Source: a virus. From it: a stretch of 21,249 bases of DNA. Both the position numbers and the translations under genes were made by a program. The stretch lies in the IMG/VR virus record IMGVR_UViG_3300000228_000047, positions 1-21,249 of that record; one strand, written 5' to 3'. Positions 9,601-15,757 of the stretch are shown here, piece after piece. Under the pieces are notes generated by a model, which worked only from the letters and a program-made list of their open reading frames with translations, had not been told where the DNA came from and searched no databases. How positions within the stretch are numbered: the stretch's first letter is position 1; each line of letters begins with the position of its first letter.

Positions 9601-10870
9601 CATCTTGTTTGGTGAAGTTATCTCTTTTCTCGGCTTCAGCATCATCTAATGCTTGCGTATTTCTCTTTTGTTCTTGTTCAGTTAATTTAAGAAGTCTTCT
9701 CAACAGGTCACTGGCGTTTTGGTCTGATTCTTTTTTCAACCCATTAAACCCTAATAGCATGTCCTTTGTTCTTAAAAAGTTATCAGATACAACAGACTTT
9801 AATACGGAAGAAACCTTTTTGTCTGAAATATCAGAAAACTTTTTCATATATTTTTCAGTGTTGTCATTATTACTTTCTGTGATATTAACGATCTCTTTAA
9901 ATATTTCTTCTGTTTTTTCAAATTGCTTTATGTATTCTTCAGACCCTTCCCCGTATTGTTCTTTTAGCTGGTTTAATAAAATGATTTGTTTCTTACTAAC
10001 CTCAGTTAAATCACCGCCATGCTTGTCAATAAAGTCTTCTAACCTTTCTTGTTGCATAAATGTGTGTTCTTTCATAGAAGACAACATTGACTCAGTTATA
10101 CCTGAAAGGTCACCACCCAATCTTTCCACCAATTCAGTTAGCATTTTTTCGTATTCAGTTTTTGATGACTCAGACTTACCAAGTACCGCGATAGCTTGAT
10201 CTCTTAGTGCGTCCTGAAATGCCTCAGTTTCTTTTCTTCTCGCTTTGGTGTTAATGTGTAAGTTTATTTTTAAATCTTTATGGATATTATCAACAATCTC
10301 ATCGAGCCCAGAATTAAATGAATCTGAAAGTCTATTAAGATTCCCTTTAAAAAAACCAGCGTTTTTCTTTTCTTCTGCTATTTTTTTATCATTAAATTCT
10401 TTTTGCGTTTTCTTTCTTTCTAACTCTCTCTTGATATTTCTTTTTGCTTCAAGTTTTTCCCTGTCGTTATCGTTCGCAATACTGTCTTCGATTACTTCAG
10501 TCATTTCTTCGAAAACCTTTAGTTGGGTTTTCCTGTATTCTTTTTCAGCGTTATCTCGCATTTCTTGTTTTTTATCAGCTTGGGCTTTTTCTTTCTTACC
10601 ATTTTTATTGGCGTTTTCAGCGTTCTTTTTGAAGAACGCTTGTAATGACTCTACACCAGAAGCTACGGATGCCATTAAGAAATTTGTCTGTGAACCCCTC
10701 TTACCAGCAATAAAAAGAGTCGGTTTTGTTGATTTTACTGGTCTCGCTGATTCTCTTTCGTCATTCTTTTTATTGAAACCGAAATCTCTTTCTTGGGTTT
10801 TATTAGCTTCTTTATTATACTTTAATAATTTTTCTAAAAGTTTTTCTACATTAGTTTTGTCTTCAGCCAT
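6638..10870 (-). CDS. Tail tape measure protein with phage-tail lysozyme and M15 peptidase domains
   Basis: This 1410-aa protein is by far the largest in the window, as expected for the protein that sets tail length. Residues 1-480 are highly charged coiled coil (many EKK/KEE repeats). Hydrophobic Gly/Ala-rich segments follow around 490-560 and 625-690, typical of tape measures. Residues about 878-1012 look like a phage-tail lysozyme (FFQSKGWTKEQSAGLVGNLA, then AYGIAQWHPDRQ). Residues about 1090-1165 match M15-type peptidases: SAYRSP, SMHMEGKAVDIAW (H1121, D1128) and FIHVDIG (H1162), the expected zinc ligands. The C-terminus is Ser/Gly-rich with a hexapeptide repeat. The ATG overlaps the end of the gp51-like frame by 8 bases and has a GGAGG site six bases upstream. 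The protein would be ejected at infection, so both wall-cutting activities would arrive at the peptidoglycan with it. Confidence 0.9.
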   Translation of the reverse strand: MAEDKTNVEKLLEKLLKYNKEANKTQERDFGFNKKNDERESARPVKSTKPTLFIAGKRGSQTNFLMASVASGVESLQAFFKKNAENANKNGKKEKAQADKKQEMRDNAEKEYRKTQLKVFEEMTEVIEDSIANDNDREKLEAKRNIKRELERKKTQKEFNDKKIAEEKKNAGFFKGNLNRLSDSFNSGLDEIVDNIHKDLKINLHINTKARRKETEAFQDALRDQAIAVLGKSESSKTEYEKMLTELVERLGGDLSGITESMLSSMKEHTFMQQERLEDFIDKHGGDLTEVSKKQIILLNQLKEQYGEGSEEYIKQFEKTEEIFKEIVNITESNNDNTEKYMKKFSDISDKKVSSVLKSVVSDNFLRTKDMLLGFNGLKKESDQNASDLLRRLLKLTEQEQKRNTQALDDAEAEKRDNFTKQDDLEVAVVDVEESVDRVREAVEDLGDDLKESNNKKGDKKEESSGFFSTLLGAVGIKYFAKILSKLPLGKFGKYGTMLQGFLEKLGGLGFSGMAMGAMAGGGVMDGVVGGFFGDDSNKNSSHAQTSQGSSNNKPTKTQTAKPKGKIASLMSRIPGAGNASDIISKGSDFIKKGLEKTSGILSKTVGKSLLKKIPIVGALAGLGFGISRIMDGDFTGAALEIGGGLASTFPGVGTAVSVGADMALAAHDMNSSSVAPNTLPSPVSTPSVDSGTPKPSGKKGGLLSKIGGFASKAILPLGSLLTLPAIFDTLMPSSETSDPAPKLTEFNKVVTDKALVSGANPSSNTLQSSGTLQDLYRLQEQMAGGEGVPNTLGTEATQILILEELRSIRESRKIAEKQKVAEDLLDQTKEKSMWEKMKDSVSGIFGFGGDNPSGGGGFSGGGSVGGGGGSYGGPGLSETGESKEAMAFFQSKGWTKEQSAGLVGNLAVESKFKTDALGDGGKAYGIAQWHPDRQANFKKWAGKDIRESTFQEQLGFVNYELTQGSEKGAGDKLRQATTASGAAYTVDKSYERSSGAALGERTKTAQNFYGEAEMSGSMSGATPASGEQFAVMPAGGPLKTTMPAGGPMMAGGSSGGSSMNTANIESTGKYTGKSLEGLLSLTRSKLDKLSNMAGGGLHILSAYRSPAYNKSVHGAKQSMHMEGKAVDIAWKSKELQSKVSFIKMAKQAGFTGIGIYPGFIHVDIGKERAWGANGSSSTLPEWAKEAIGDTSALADGSASQSPMNEAELPAKSVGNSVGGGGGSYGSMPSTQSSFASSSQMRPSGIGGLGSFGSPGSFGSPGSLGSPGSLGSPGSFGSPGSFGSPGSLGGLSGNSGGEIQQTVGKAMAGVNFNGVLGRPSSSSTNGYSMSQVLGNMNSLPFGGALGQIASGQKNFNSSLLSANTSAASGISQLPSMIGSIGSSGGGSSSPVTASVSDSSLDILRGLLAGR
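7011..7124. repeat. 18-bp tandem repeat in the tape measure gene
   Basis: There are six full copies of an 18-bp unit (7011-7118) plus a partial seventh. On the coding strand they encode repeats of GSFGSP or GSLGSP (about residues 1250-1288). Copies differ only at the base that switches Phe and Leu. The unit length is a multiple of three, so copy-number changes keep the frame. Confidence 0.9.
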
Positions 10871-11102
10871 TATAAGCCTCCATTTCTTGTTCTAAATATT
10901 TGAACAACTGTTTTTCTATGTACACAACATCCAAGAACTCCATTTCGTGAAGGGTACTAGGGCTTATGTGCATTTTGTATGCCAAAATTGATTCTTTTTC
11001 TAAGAGAGTCTTTGGATTTATCTGTGGAACCAATGTACTCAATGATGTCTGGAAAGGGTATGTCGTGTAAACGACCGCAAACCTCCCCGTCTGGTTTATC
11101 AC
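10863..11102 (-). CDS. gp51-like tail assembly frame, probably expressed by +1 frameshift from the gp26-like gene
   Basis: This frame is open from just after a TAA at 11112-11114 to the TGA at 10863, overlapping the gp26-like gene for about 146 bases. If read alone from GTG at 11102 it gives 79 residues, but no ribosome binding site precedes that GTG. The C-terminal half (LLEKESILAYKMHISPSTL, then HEMEFLDVVYIEKQLFKYLE) reads like a compact helical chaperone domain. It stands where T4 has gene 51, directly after gene 26 and before the tape measure. The frame is +1 (or -2) relative to gp26. Candidate slip sites are CTT-AGA (10999-11004) and CCC-TAG (10957-10962). The upstream 30 or so codons may not be translated in this frame. 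That the frame is real is likely; the way it is expressed is inferred. Confidence 0.6.
   Translation of the reverse strand: MINQTGRFAVVYTTYPFQTSLSTLVPQINPKTLLEKESILAYKMHISPSTLHEMEFLDVVYIEKQLFKYLEQEMEAYNG
10957..10962 (-). other. Candidate +1 frameshift site CCC-TAG
   Basis: The last sense codon and stop of the gp26-like gene read CCC TAG. A proline tRNA slipping one base forward onto CCT would continue in the overlapping frame (AGT ACC CTT...). It would add 31 residues and stop inside the start of the tape measure gene, giving a 337-aa product. CCC followed by a stop codon is a known type of +1 site, reported for structural genes of Listeria phage PSA. An alternative site, CTT AGA, lies at 10999-11004. 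Confidence 0.45.
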
Positions 11103-11877
11103 CTGACTTGTTTATTCTTGCGGAGCACGAAAACCTTAGGTCTTGTACGCCATGGAACAAAGAAACATCAATGGTTTCAAGTAAATTAACATTCAAACCA
11201 TTCAATACCTCTTTGATTATAGTCAATCTATCCTTTTCAGAACCACCAATAATACAATTTGACATATATACATCTAAATCTTCCCTATTACCATCAAATA
11301 TCATTTTTTTAAATCGACCTATAGTCATAGGGGTGAAACTGACTTCAGATGTTTCTTCACCATTCTCGTAAAGGAACGGGGATTCTAAATCAACTGTAAT
11401 AGGTAACGGGACAGAAATCTCTTCAAATAACAAATCATCTAAGCTGAAAGGTTCTTTATTTAGCGCACCGCAACTACTACATTCATAACTCATCGTATAT
11501 TCTAGAGTACCGAATGTTGATAACTTAACCATTGTTGTTATATAATAGAAATCAAAATAGGTGAGGTCTTCTTTATCGAAACTTGTATGTATTTTTGTGA
11601 GAAAAAAATCTATTGTTTCTGTGTCAGCTAATGTACTCACTGCTAAAAATTTCATTTCACCAAATGTTAGTGGTGAAAAATATACCACCGATTCACTAGG
11701 ATAAGAAACTCCACCAGATGGTAAATCTATTATGTTAAGTTGGTTTACAGAAGTTGGTCTTTTTGTCGGGATTGCTTTCTGTTTCTCCTCTTCAACCATT
11801 TTGACATTATTCTCTTCAGCGTACCTTTTTGCTTCTAGGCTTTCAGCATAGGTAACTGGTCTCATTCGTTTTTCCAT
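10957..11877 (-). CDS. Tail/baseplate assembly protein, T4 gp26-like, with zinc-ribbon-type cysteines
   Basis: This 306-aa protein resembles the T4 gp26 base-plate protein family: LNIIDLPSGGVSYP (48-60), then VVYFSPLTFGEMKFLA (64-79), and a helical 'DFFLTKIH' region. Two cysteine pairs, C133-x-x-C136 and C251...C267, could form a zinc ribbon, and the first pair sits in the usual 'Y.C..CG' context. T4 gp26 (208 aa) is shorter, so this version has an extended N-terminus rich in Glu and Lys. The gene lies between the tube and tape measure genes, where tail assembly chaperones belong, and its 3' end is overlapped in +1 by the gp51-like frame. A zinc-binding assembly factor that handles the tape measure or hub is inferred. 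The AAGGGG ribosome binding site seven bases before the ATG can pair with an upstream C-rich segment. Confidence 0.75.
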   Translation of the reverse strand: MEKRMRPVTYAESLEAKRYAEENNVKMVEEEKQKAIPTKRPTSVNQLNIIDLPSGGVSYPSESVVYFSPLTFGEMKFLAVSTLADTETIDFFLTKIHTSFDKEDLTYFDFYYITTMVKLSTFGTLEYTMSYECSSCGALNKEPFSLDDLLFEEISVPLPITVDLESPFLYENGEETSEVSFTPMTIGRFKKMIFDGNREDLDVYMSNCIIGGSEKDRLTIIKEVLNGLNVNLLETIDVSLFHGVQDLRFSCSARINKSGDKPDGEVCGRLHDIPFPDIIEYIGSTDKSKDSLRKRINFGIQNAHKP

Positions 11878-11882
11878 TTAAA

Positions 11883-11929
11883 TTCCCCTTGTACATTTTT
11901 TCTATTTAATTATTTTCGAAAGGGGGGAA
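11883..11929 (-). promoter_or_regulatory. Possible hairpin covering the ribosome binding site of the gp26-like gene
   Basis: On the transcript, a CCCCCCTT run (from 11920-11927) can pair with AAGGGG (11885-11890), which is the ribosome binding site of the downstream gene. The stem has six base pairs, four of them G-C, and a loop of about 29 bases. It could hold down translation of the assembly protein relative to the tube protein made from the same message. No experimental support. Confidence 0.35.
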
Positions 11930-11951
11930 ATTGGGTAGTTTAAAATTATAC

Positions 11952-12536
11952 TCAGAAGAAAGAAGGTACTTTTACTGGATTCAAATAATTTAAGTTAGTA
12001 GTATCAGCAGAAAACCTGTTATCTTTTTCGTTGGTGTCTAAATTCACCCATTGAAGAGACCCAGCCACAACTGAAAAGGTCACTTGATAGTTCGGTACTG
12101 ACCCATCTGTATCACCATTGTATATAATGTTTCCGGAAGGTATGACTTTACCTATCCATTTATATACCGACTTCCCAGTCGACTTTAATTTATGTACGGT
12201 AAATTTCTTCGATGCGTCTTCAACAAGAGCAACTTCATAACCATCTTGTGATACACACGACGCCATCCACTCTGTAATAAACCTTGTTACTTTTAAGTCT
12301 TCGCTATCGACATAAGAAATAGTTAAAGTCGGTAAAGTTCTTCCTGATATATATTCAATATTTGAAGAACCGAGGGATTCATTCGTTACCCCAAAGAAAC
12401 CAAGTTCTAATGTAGTTGCTGAAGTGAACCCACCAAATAGGTTTTCTAAACCATCTAATTCAAACTCCCACTTATTACTCGCGTCCCATTGGATAGAACG
12501 CATTCTATGTAAAGTAATTTTTTGAAACGATGCCAT
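11952..12536 (-). CDS. Tail tube-like protein (second copy)
   Basis: This 194-aa protein has the tube-fold signature of the gp19 family: an N-terminal KWEFELDGLENLFGGF strand-turn, LELGFFGVTNESL, a TLPTLTISYVDSEDL strand followed by the helix VTRFITEWMAS, and a final strand hairpin (NYQVTFSVVAGSLQWVN). It directly follows another tube-like gene of almost the same length but clearly different sequence. One of the two probably builds the tube and the other a specialised ring (tube end or tube-baseplate interface), or both enter the tube. The ATG at 12536 has an AAGGA site and is preceded by the hairpin region at 12554-12616. Tube-fold assignment is fairly sure; which paralogue is the major subunit cannot be told from the sequence. 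Confidence 0.7.
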   Translation of the reverse strand: MASFQKITLHRMRSIQWDASNKWEFELDGLENLFGGFTSATTLELGFFGVTNESLGSSNIEYISGRTLPTLTISYVDSEDLKVTRFITEWMASCVSQDGYEVALVEDASKKFTVHKLKSTGKSVYKWIGKVIPSGNIIYNGDTDGSVPNYQVTFSVVAGSLQWVNLDTNEKDNRFSADTTNLNYLNPVKVPSFF

Positions 12537-12553
12537 ACTGTTTTCCTTATATT

Positions 12554-12616
12554 AGGATTATTGTAAAATGTAATTTTATCACGCTTTACAATAATCCTCG
12601 ATTTATTCGAGGATTA
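12554..12616 (-). promoter_or_regulatory. Two competing hairpins between the tube genes
   Basis: In the intergenic RNA, the central arm CGAGGATTATTGTAAA (12585-12600) can pair in two ways. Upstream it forms a 9-bp hairpin with TAATCCTCG (12608-12616), loop of 7. Downstream it forms a 14-bp perfect stem with TTTACAATAATCCT (12554-12567), whose 17-base loop can pair further. Both stems use the AGGATTA part, so they cannot fully form together. The second stem ends a few bases before the AAGGA ribosome binding site of the next gene. There is no clear U-run after the first hairpin, so it is a poor classical terminator. A role in attenuation, RNA processing or message stability is inferred. Confidence 0.65.
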
Positions 12617-12619
12617 AAA

Positions 12620-13207
12620 TTAACCTACATTATAAGGTTGTTCTGGTTCAGCTAAGAAAGGGGTATCTACTTCGATGAAGTAGTCATAAGAAATTGTCAT
12701 TGTTGGTTGAACAATATCACCAGTTTCTGAAAGGTCACCAAGTTCATAATCTTCCAAATAACATCCTCTTAATTCCCAAGCAGTTGCTTTTGAGCCTGAA
12801 ATACCATTTTGTCTATTTAGTCTTCTAATAACAATTGTTGCTTCTATTTCACTCTTCGGGAATTGGAAACCATTATTTGTACCAATAATTTTTTCTCTCC
12901 AAGCTCTTATAAAATCATGTACTGGGGAGTCAAAATCGGATTCAACTAATGTGAATGTGATTTGACCTGAGTAATCATAATCTCCTGGTTGTTTAACTTT
13001 GTGCCCTCTAATAGTAATTTCCAGTGAGTTTCCTGTTCTTTTAGGTATCTCAGCTGAAACAGCCCTTAGGTTCATTGTTTCTAAAAATTGCCCGTGTGTA
13101 CCAGCAAGTTGTGCTGGTGGGTCTAGAAATTCAACAGTCCAAAGATTTGATACCATCGCATCTCCGATACCATACCTTACCGTTTCTATAGTTGGTCTTT
13201 TTGCCAT
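12620..13207 (-). CDS. Tail tube protein, gp19-like
   Basis: This 195-aa protein is the likely inner tube subunit. Typical tube-family elements are NLWTVEFLDPPAQL (21-34), a LRAVSAEIPKRTGNSLEITI segment (47-66), the DSPVHDFIRAWREKI helix, and near the C-terminus the diagnostic GCYLEDYELGDLSETGDIVQ (148-167) followed by PTMTISYDYF. It comes immediately after the sheath gene, the usual sheath-tube order of contractile tails, and its downstream neighbour is a diverged tube-like paralogue. The stop is followed directly by the hairpin pair described separately. The tube assignment is strong because the C-terminal 'L.....D......T...T..YDY' strand pattern and the context agree. Confidence 0.85.
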   Translation of the reverse strand: MAKRPTIETVRYGIGDAMVSNLWTVEFLDPPAQLAGTHGQFLETMNLRAVSAEIPKRTGNSLEITIRGHKVKQPGDYDYSGQITFTLVESDFDSPVHDFIRAWREKIIGTNNGFQFPKSEIEATIVIRRLNRQNGISGSKATAWELRGCYLEDYELGDLSETGDIVQPTMTISYDYFIEVDTPFLAEPEQPYNVG

Positions 13208-13226
13208 CTTAAAATCTCCTTATTTG

Positions 13227-15551
13227 TTATGAAAAACTTACAGTACCGTTATTGATAACAGTTGTAAAGTTTATGTATTCAATTGAATAAACTGGTTTGA
13301 CATAAATATCAACATTCAATATGTTATTAACGGTATCTTGTGGTGAGTTATTGGTGTCATCACAAACCACAGAGAAAGCTGAAATACCGTTTCTTGCGTG
13401 AATTCCAGTCAAGTACCCGTTTATAGTTCCTTCAACAGAAGCTCTCACATCGGTCGTGTTCAATTCGAATAAATATCTTTCTAAGAAAGTTGAAATCTCT
13501 GGCTTAATTTTATTCAAAAGAAGTCTTACATTCATTCTATCTACTGCGGTAGCCACATAAGTCAATGTATGTTGACCCCAAATAGCCACGCCTTTACCTG
13601 GAGAAAATCTAATAGGGTTAATACCGTTATCAGAAAGAACATCTAAGTCCCCGTCAGTAAATTTAACTTGTACATCATTAACAAACAGTCTTCCTCTATT
13701 GAAGCCTGCTGCTGGGTACCAAATTTCATATTCAGAAGCGGAAATACTAATTGCTGCTGCTGCAAACCCGTCTGGGGCAATGAATATTTCTCTGTTGTTG
13801 TATTTATCGGTAATTTTGATATGTGATGTATATAGAGCAGCATATGATGAATTGATATTCAAATCTGTTGTTCTGTAATTAACTATATCAGATAAATATG
13901 TGACTGGGTTCAACCCAAGTTCAAATGGAACAGTTAGGACTGCTATTGAATCATCTCTTTCCTCACAAATTTGAGAAATTTTGTTTTGGTACGGTGATGA
14001 AGACCAACCACCATCTAAAAACACTGTCAACGGATAATTGTTCTTGTTAGCCATTAAGCTTGCTGATACAATCATATCAGAGTCAGTTACCGCGCCACCA
14101 TCATTACCGCCGACAAATCTAATTAAAGATCCAGTTCTAAGAACTTCTTTTGGTAATACATCTGCTGGTATAGCTTGGTTAGAAATAGCATTAATATAAT
14201 TCGAACCAGTTAATACAGTTTCGATGTATATATTTCTTCCAAATCCATCTCTTGCGTCTATGTCTCTTGAACAAATGAATGATTCTCTAGGTTTCACAAG
14301 GTTTGAAGTAGAAAAAACATTCACCGTGAATGTTCCAGGCAGTTTCTGGTTTTGCGTCACAATTTCTACTCTGATGTCTTTAGACCAATTTCCCTCATTA
14401 ACAGAGTATAATAAAATACAATCATCAACGGAGAATGGTAATGGAGAAGCGTCAGTGAATCCTAGTGCTACGGCATCTGTTTCTGGTGCTGACGCTGGTG
14501 CTGTATCTACCAATGCTGGGTTATTGAAAAAAGTGTCTAAAGTAACAGAAACACCAGTCGCGCTTGATATAGTCGCACTTGATACTGAAGAAGTACCGTT
14601 AGTCATCGAAGCAGACACTTGTAAAATCTTACCAGTAACAGATGTAGTCGCGATATATGTTGGAAATATATCTGAAACTTGAATGGTACCAGTCCCGTCC
14701 GCTACGCCACTTACATTCATCGTAATTAATGGATTTCCTCTATACCCAGTACCAGTAGTCATAGTTGGGAGAGCAGAAGATAGTGTAGCGGTTGTACCTG
14801 TCGCGCTCAAGACTGTTCTAGTATAAGACACACCTGAAACTATAAAAGATAAAGTACTACCAACAAAATCAGCCAATGCTATCACAGACGAGCCTACGCC
14901 GTCAACTATGTTTGTTATATTATAAGTAGCACCAGAAACAAAAGAAACGTCAAATGTAGCATAATCACTTGATTTCACGATTGAAGCAGTACCTGTTCCC
15001 GTGAATGATATAGCTGAATCAATTGAAGTCGTTAAAGTAGCAACGCTTCCAGTAACTGAAGAAACTACAAAAGAACCTTGACCGACAGACGGGATGTTTA
15101 TAGATCTACCAACCAAATCAGTCGAAACACCACCAGTCAATGAAGAAATAGTTATTTCATTTGAGCCATCTACAATATTACTAGCAGTAAATACTATTGC
15201 TTTTTTCGATGGGGCAGTTTCATTAACTTGAACATACGGTGTAAGAGAAGCGGAACCAACTTTTTTTACGAAAGCACCTCCATTGAGAGCACCATTCGCT
15301 GTTCTAATGACCCACATAGTTCGTGTTTTTTCAAGTGCGGTGAGTGCACTGTAGTATGCTAAATTGTAACCGACTTTTATTGTATTATCTGGGGTGAATT
15401 TATTCAAAAGATCATTTTCACTCGTAACTAAAACTGGGACATTAATCGGACCTTTTTTAGCTGGGATAACGATAGCATTATAAACGCCTGTTTGTCCGCC
15501 TATTTTTTGAACAAGATTTTGTTCATAAGTTTTTACGCTTGCTGCTGGCAT
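13227..15551 (-). CDS. Tail sheath protein, gp18-like, with large surface insertion
   Basis: This 774-aa protein is the contractile sheath subunit. The N-terminus (KIGGQTGVYNAIVIPAKKGP, then VTSENDLLNKFTP) and the C-terminal third are canonical: GKGVAIWGQHTLTYVATAVDRMN-type segment (about 650-675), LNKIKPEISTFLERYLFELN, VEGTINGYL, VVCDDTNNS and a final VDIYVKPVYSIEYINF strand region that joins neighbouring subunits. Between about residues 105 and 365 lies a Ser/Thr/Val/Gly-rich insertion with repeated strand patterns (VVSSVTGSVATLTTSI, TRTVLSATGTTATLSSALP), probably an Ig-like or related beta-sandwich exposed on the sheath surface. T4 gp18 is 659 aa and also has a protruding insertion. A GAAGGAGAG ribosome binding site precedes the ATG, just after the stop of the 50-aa gene. 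Confidence 0.92.
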   Translation of the reverse strand: MPAASVKTYEQNLVQKIGGQTGVYNAIVIPAKKGPINVPVLVTSENDLLNKFTPDNTIKVGYNLAYYSALTALEKTRTMWVIRTANGALNGGAFVKKVGSASLTPYVQVNETAPSKKAIVFTASNIVDGSNEITISSLTGGVSTDLVGRSINIPSVGQGSFVVSSVTGSVATLTTSIDSAISFTGTGTASIVKSSDYATFDVSFVSGATYNITNIVDGVGSSVIALADFVGSTLSFIVSGVSYTRTVLSATGTTATLSSALPTMTTGTGYRGNPLITMNVSGVADGTGTIQVSDIFPTYIATTSVTGKILQVSASMTNGTSSVSSATISSATGVSVTLDTFFNNPALVDTAPASAPETDAVALGFTDASPLPFSVDDCILLYSVNEGNWSKDIRVEIVTQNQKLPGTFTVNVFSTSNLVKPRESFICSRDIDARDGFGRNIYIETVLTGSNYINAISNQAIPADVLPKEVLRTGSLIRFVGGNDGGAVTDSDMIVSASLMANKNNYPLTVFLDGGWSSSPYQNKISQICEERDDSIAVLTVPFELGLNPVTYLSDIVNYRTTDLNINSSYAALYTSHIKITDKYNNREIFIAPDGFAAAAISISASEYEIWYPAAGFNRGRLFVNDVQVKFTDGDLDVLSDNGINPIRFSPGKGVAIWGQHTLTYVATAVDRMNVRLLLNKIKPEISTFLERYLFELNTTDVRASVEGTINGYLTGIHARNGISAFSVVCDDTNNSPQDTVNNILNVDIYVKPVYSIEYINFTTVINNGTVSFS

Positions 15552-15563
15552 TTTACTCTCCTT

Positions 15564-15716
15564 CTATATTGTAACTAAGATTAAACCTGCAGGTAGTTTT
15601 CCTGGAAGTAAATCTTTATGTTTTATTTGTATTGTTTCATTCGGCGAAACAACGATTGTTTGCCCGTCGTATTTTACCATGACTGGGTAATTCACCATTG
15701 AAATTAGTTTGGTCAT
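15564..15716 (-). CDS. Small protein of unknown function (50 aa) before the sheath gene
   Basis: This short reading frame encodes 50 residues beginning MTKLISMVNYPVMVKYDGQT and ending LPAGLILVTI. It has a textbook ribosome binding site, AAGGAG (15723-15728), six bases before the ATG, and its TAG is 12 bases upstream of the sheath ATG. It fits neatly between the stop of the 219-aa gene and the sheath start, so the region is better explained by a gene than by a spacer. The strand pattern (short strands, one charged stretch IKHKDL, a hydrophobic end) suggests a small beta protein. No family is recognised. A small neck or sheath-associated subunit is possible by position only. Confidence 0.7.
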   Translation of the reverse strand: MTKLISMVNYPVMVKYDGQTIVVSPNETIQIKHKDLLPGKLPAGLILVTI

Positions 15717-15757
15717 CTTCAACTCCTTATTTTAATATATTTAATTAAACTCTAAGT

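Noticed and set aside
8589-10199. Long plus-strand open frame of 536 codons opposite the tape measure gene
   Set aside because: It is the reverse of a well-supported tape measure gene. Its translation is Ser/Pro/Phe/Leu-rich, as expected when reading against a Glu/Lys/Gly-rich coding strand. There is no ribosome binding site or family signature.
10245-10895. Plus-strand open frame opposite the coiled-coil part of the tape measure
   Set aside because: A membrane-protein-like run of Phe, Leu and Ser is the predictable antisense of a Lys/Glu-rich coiled coil; not a real membrane protein.
12592-12616. Hairpin read as a simple intrinsic terminator after the first tube gene
   Set aside because: No U-run follows the 9-bp stem on the transcript, and the second tube gene directly downstream must still be transcribed; recorded instead as part of a competing-hairpin element.
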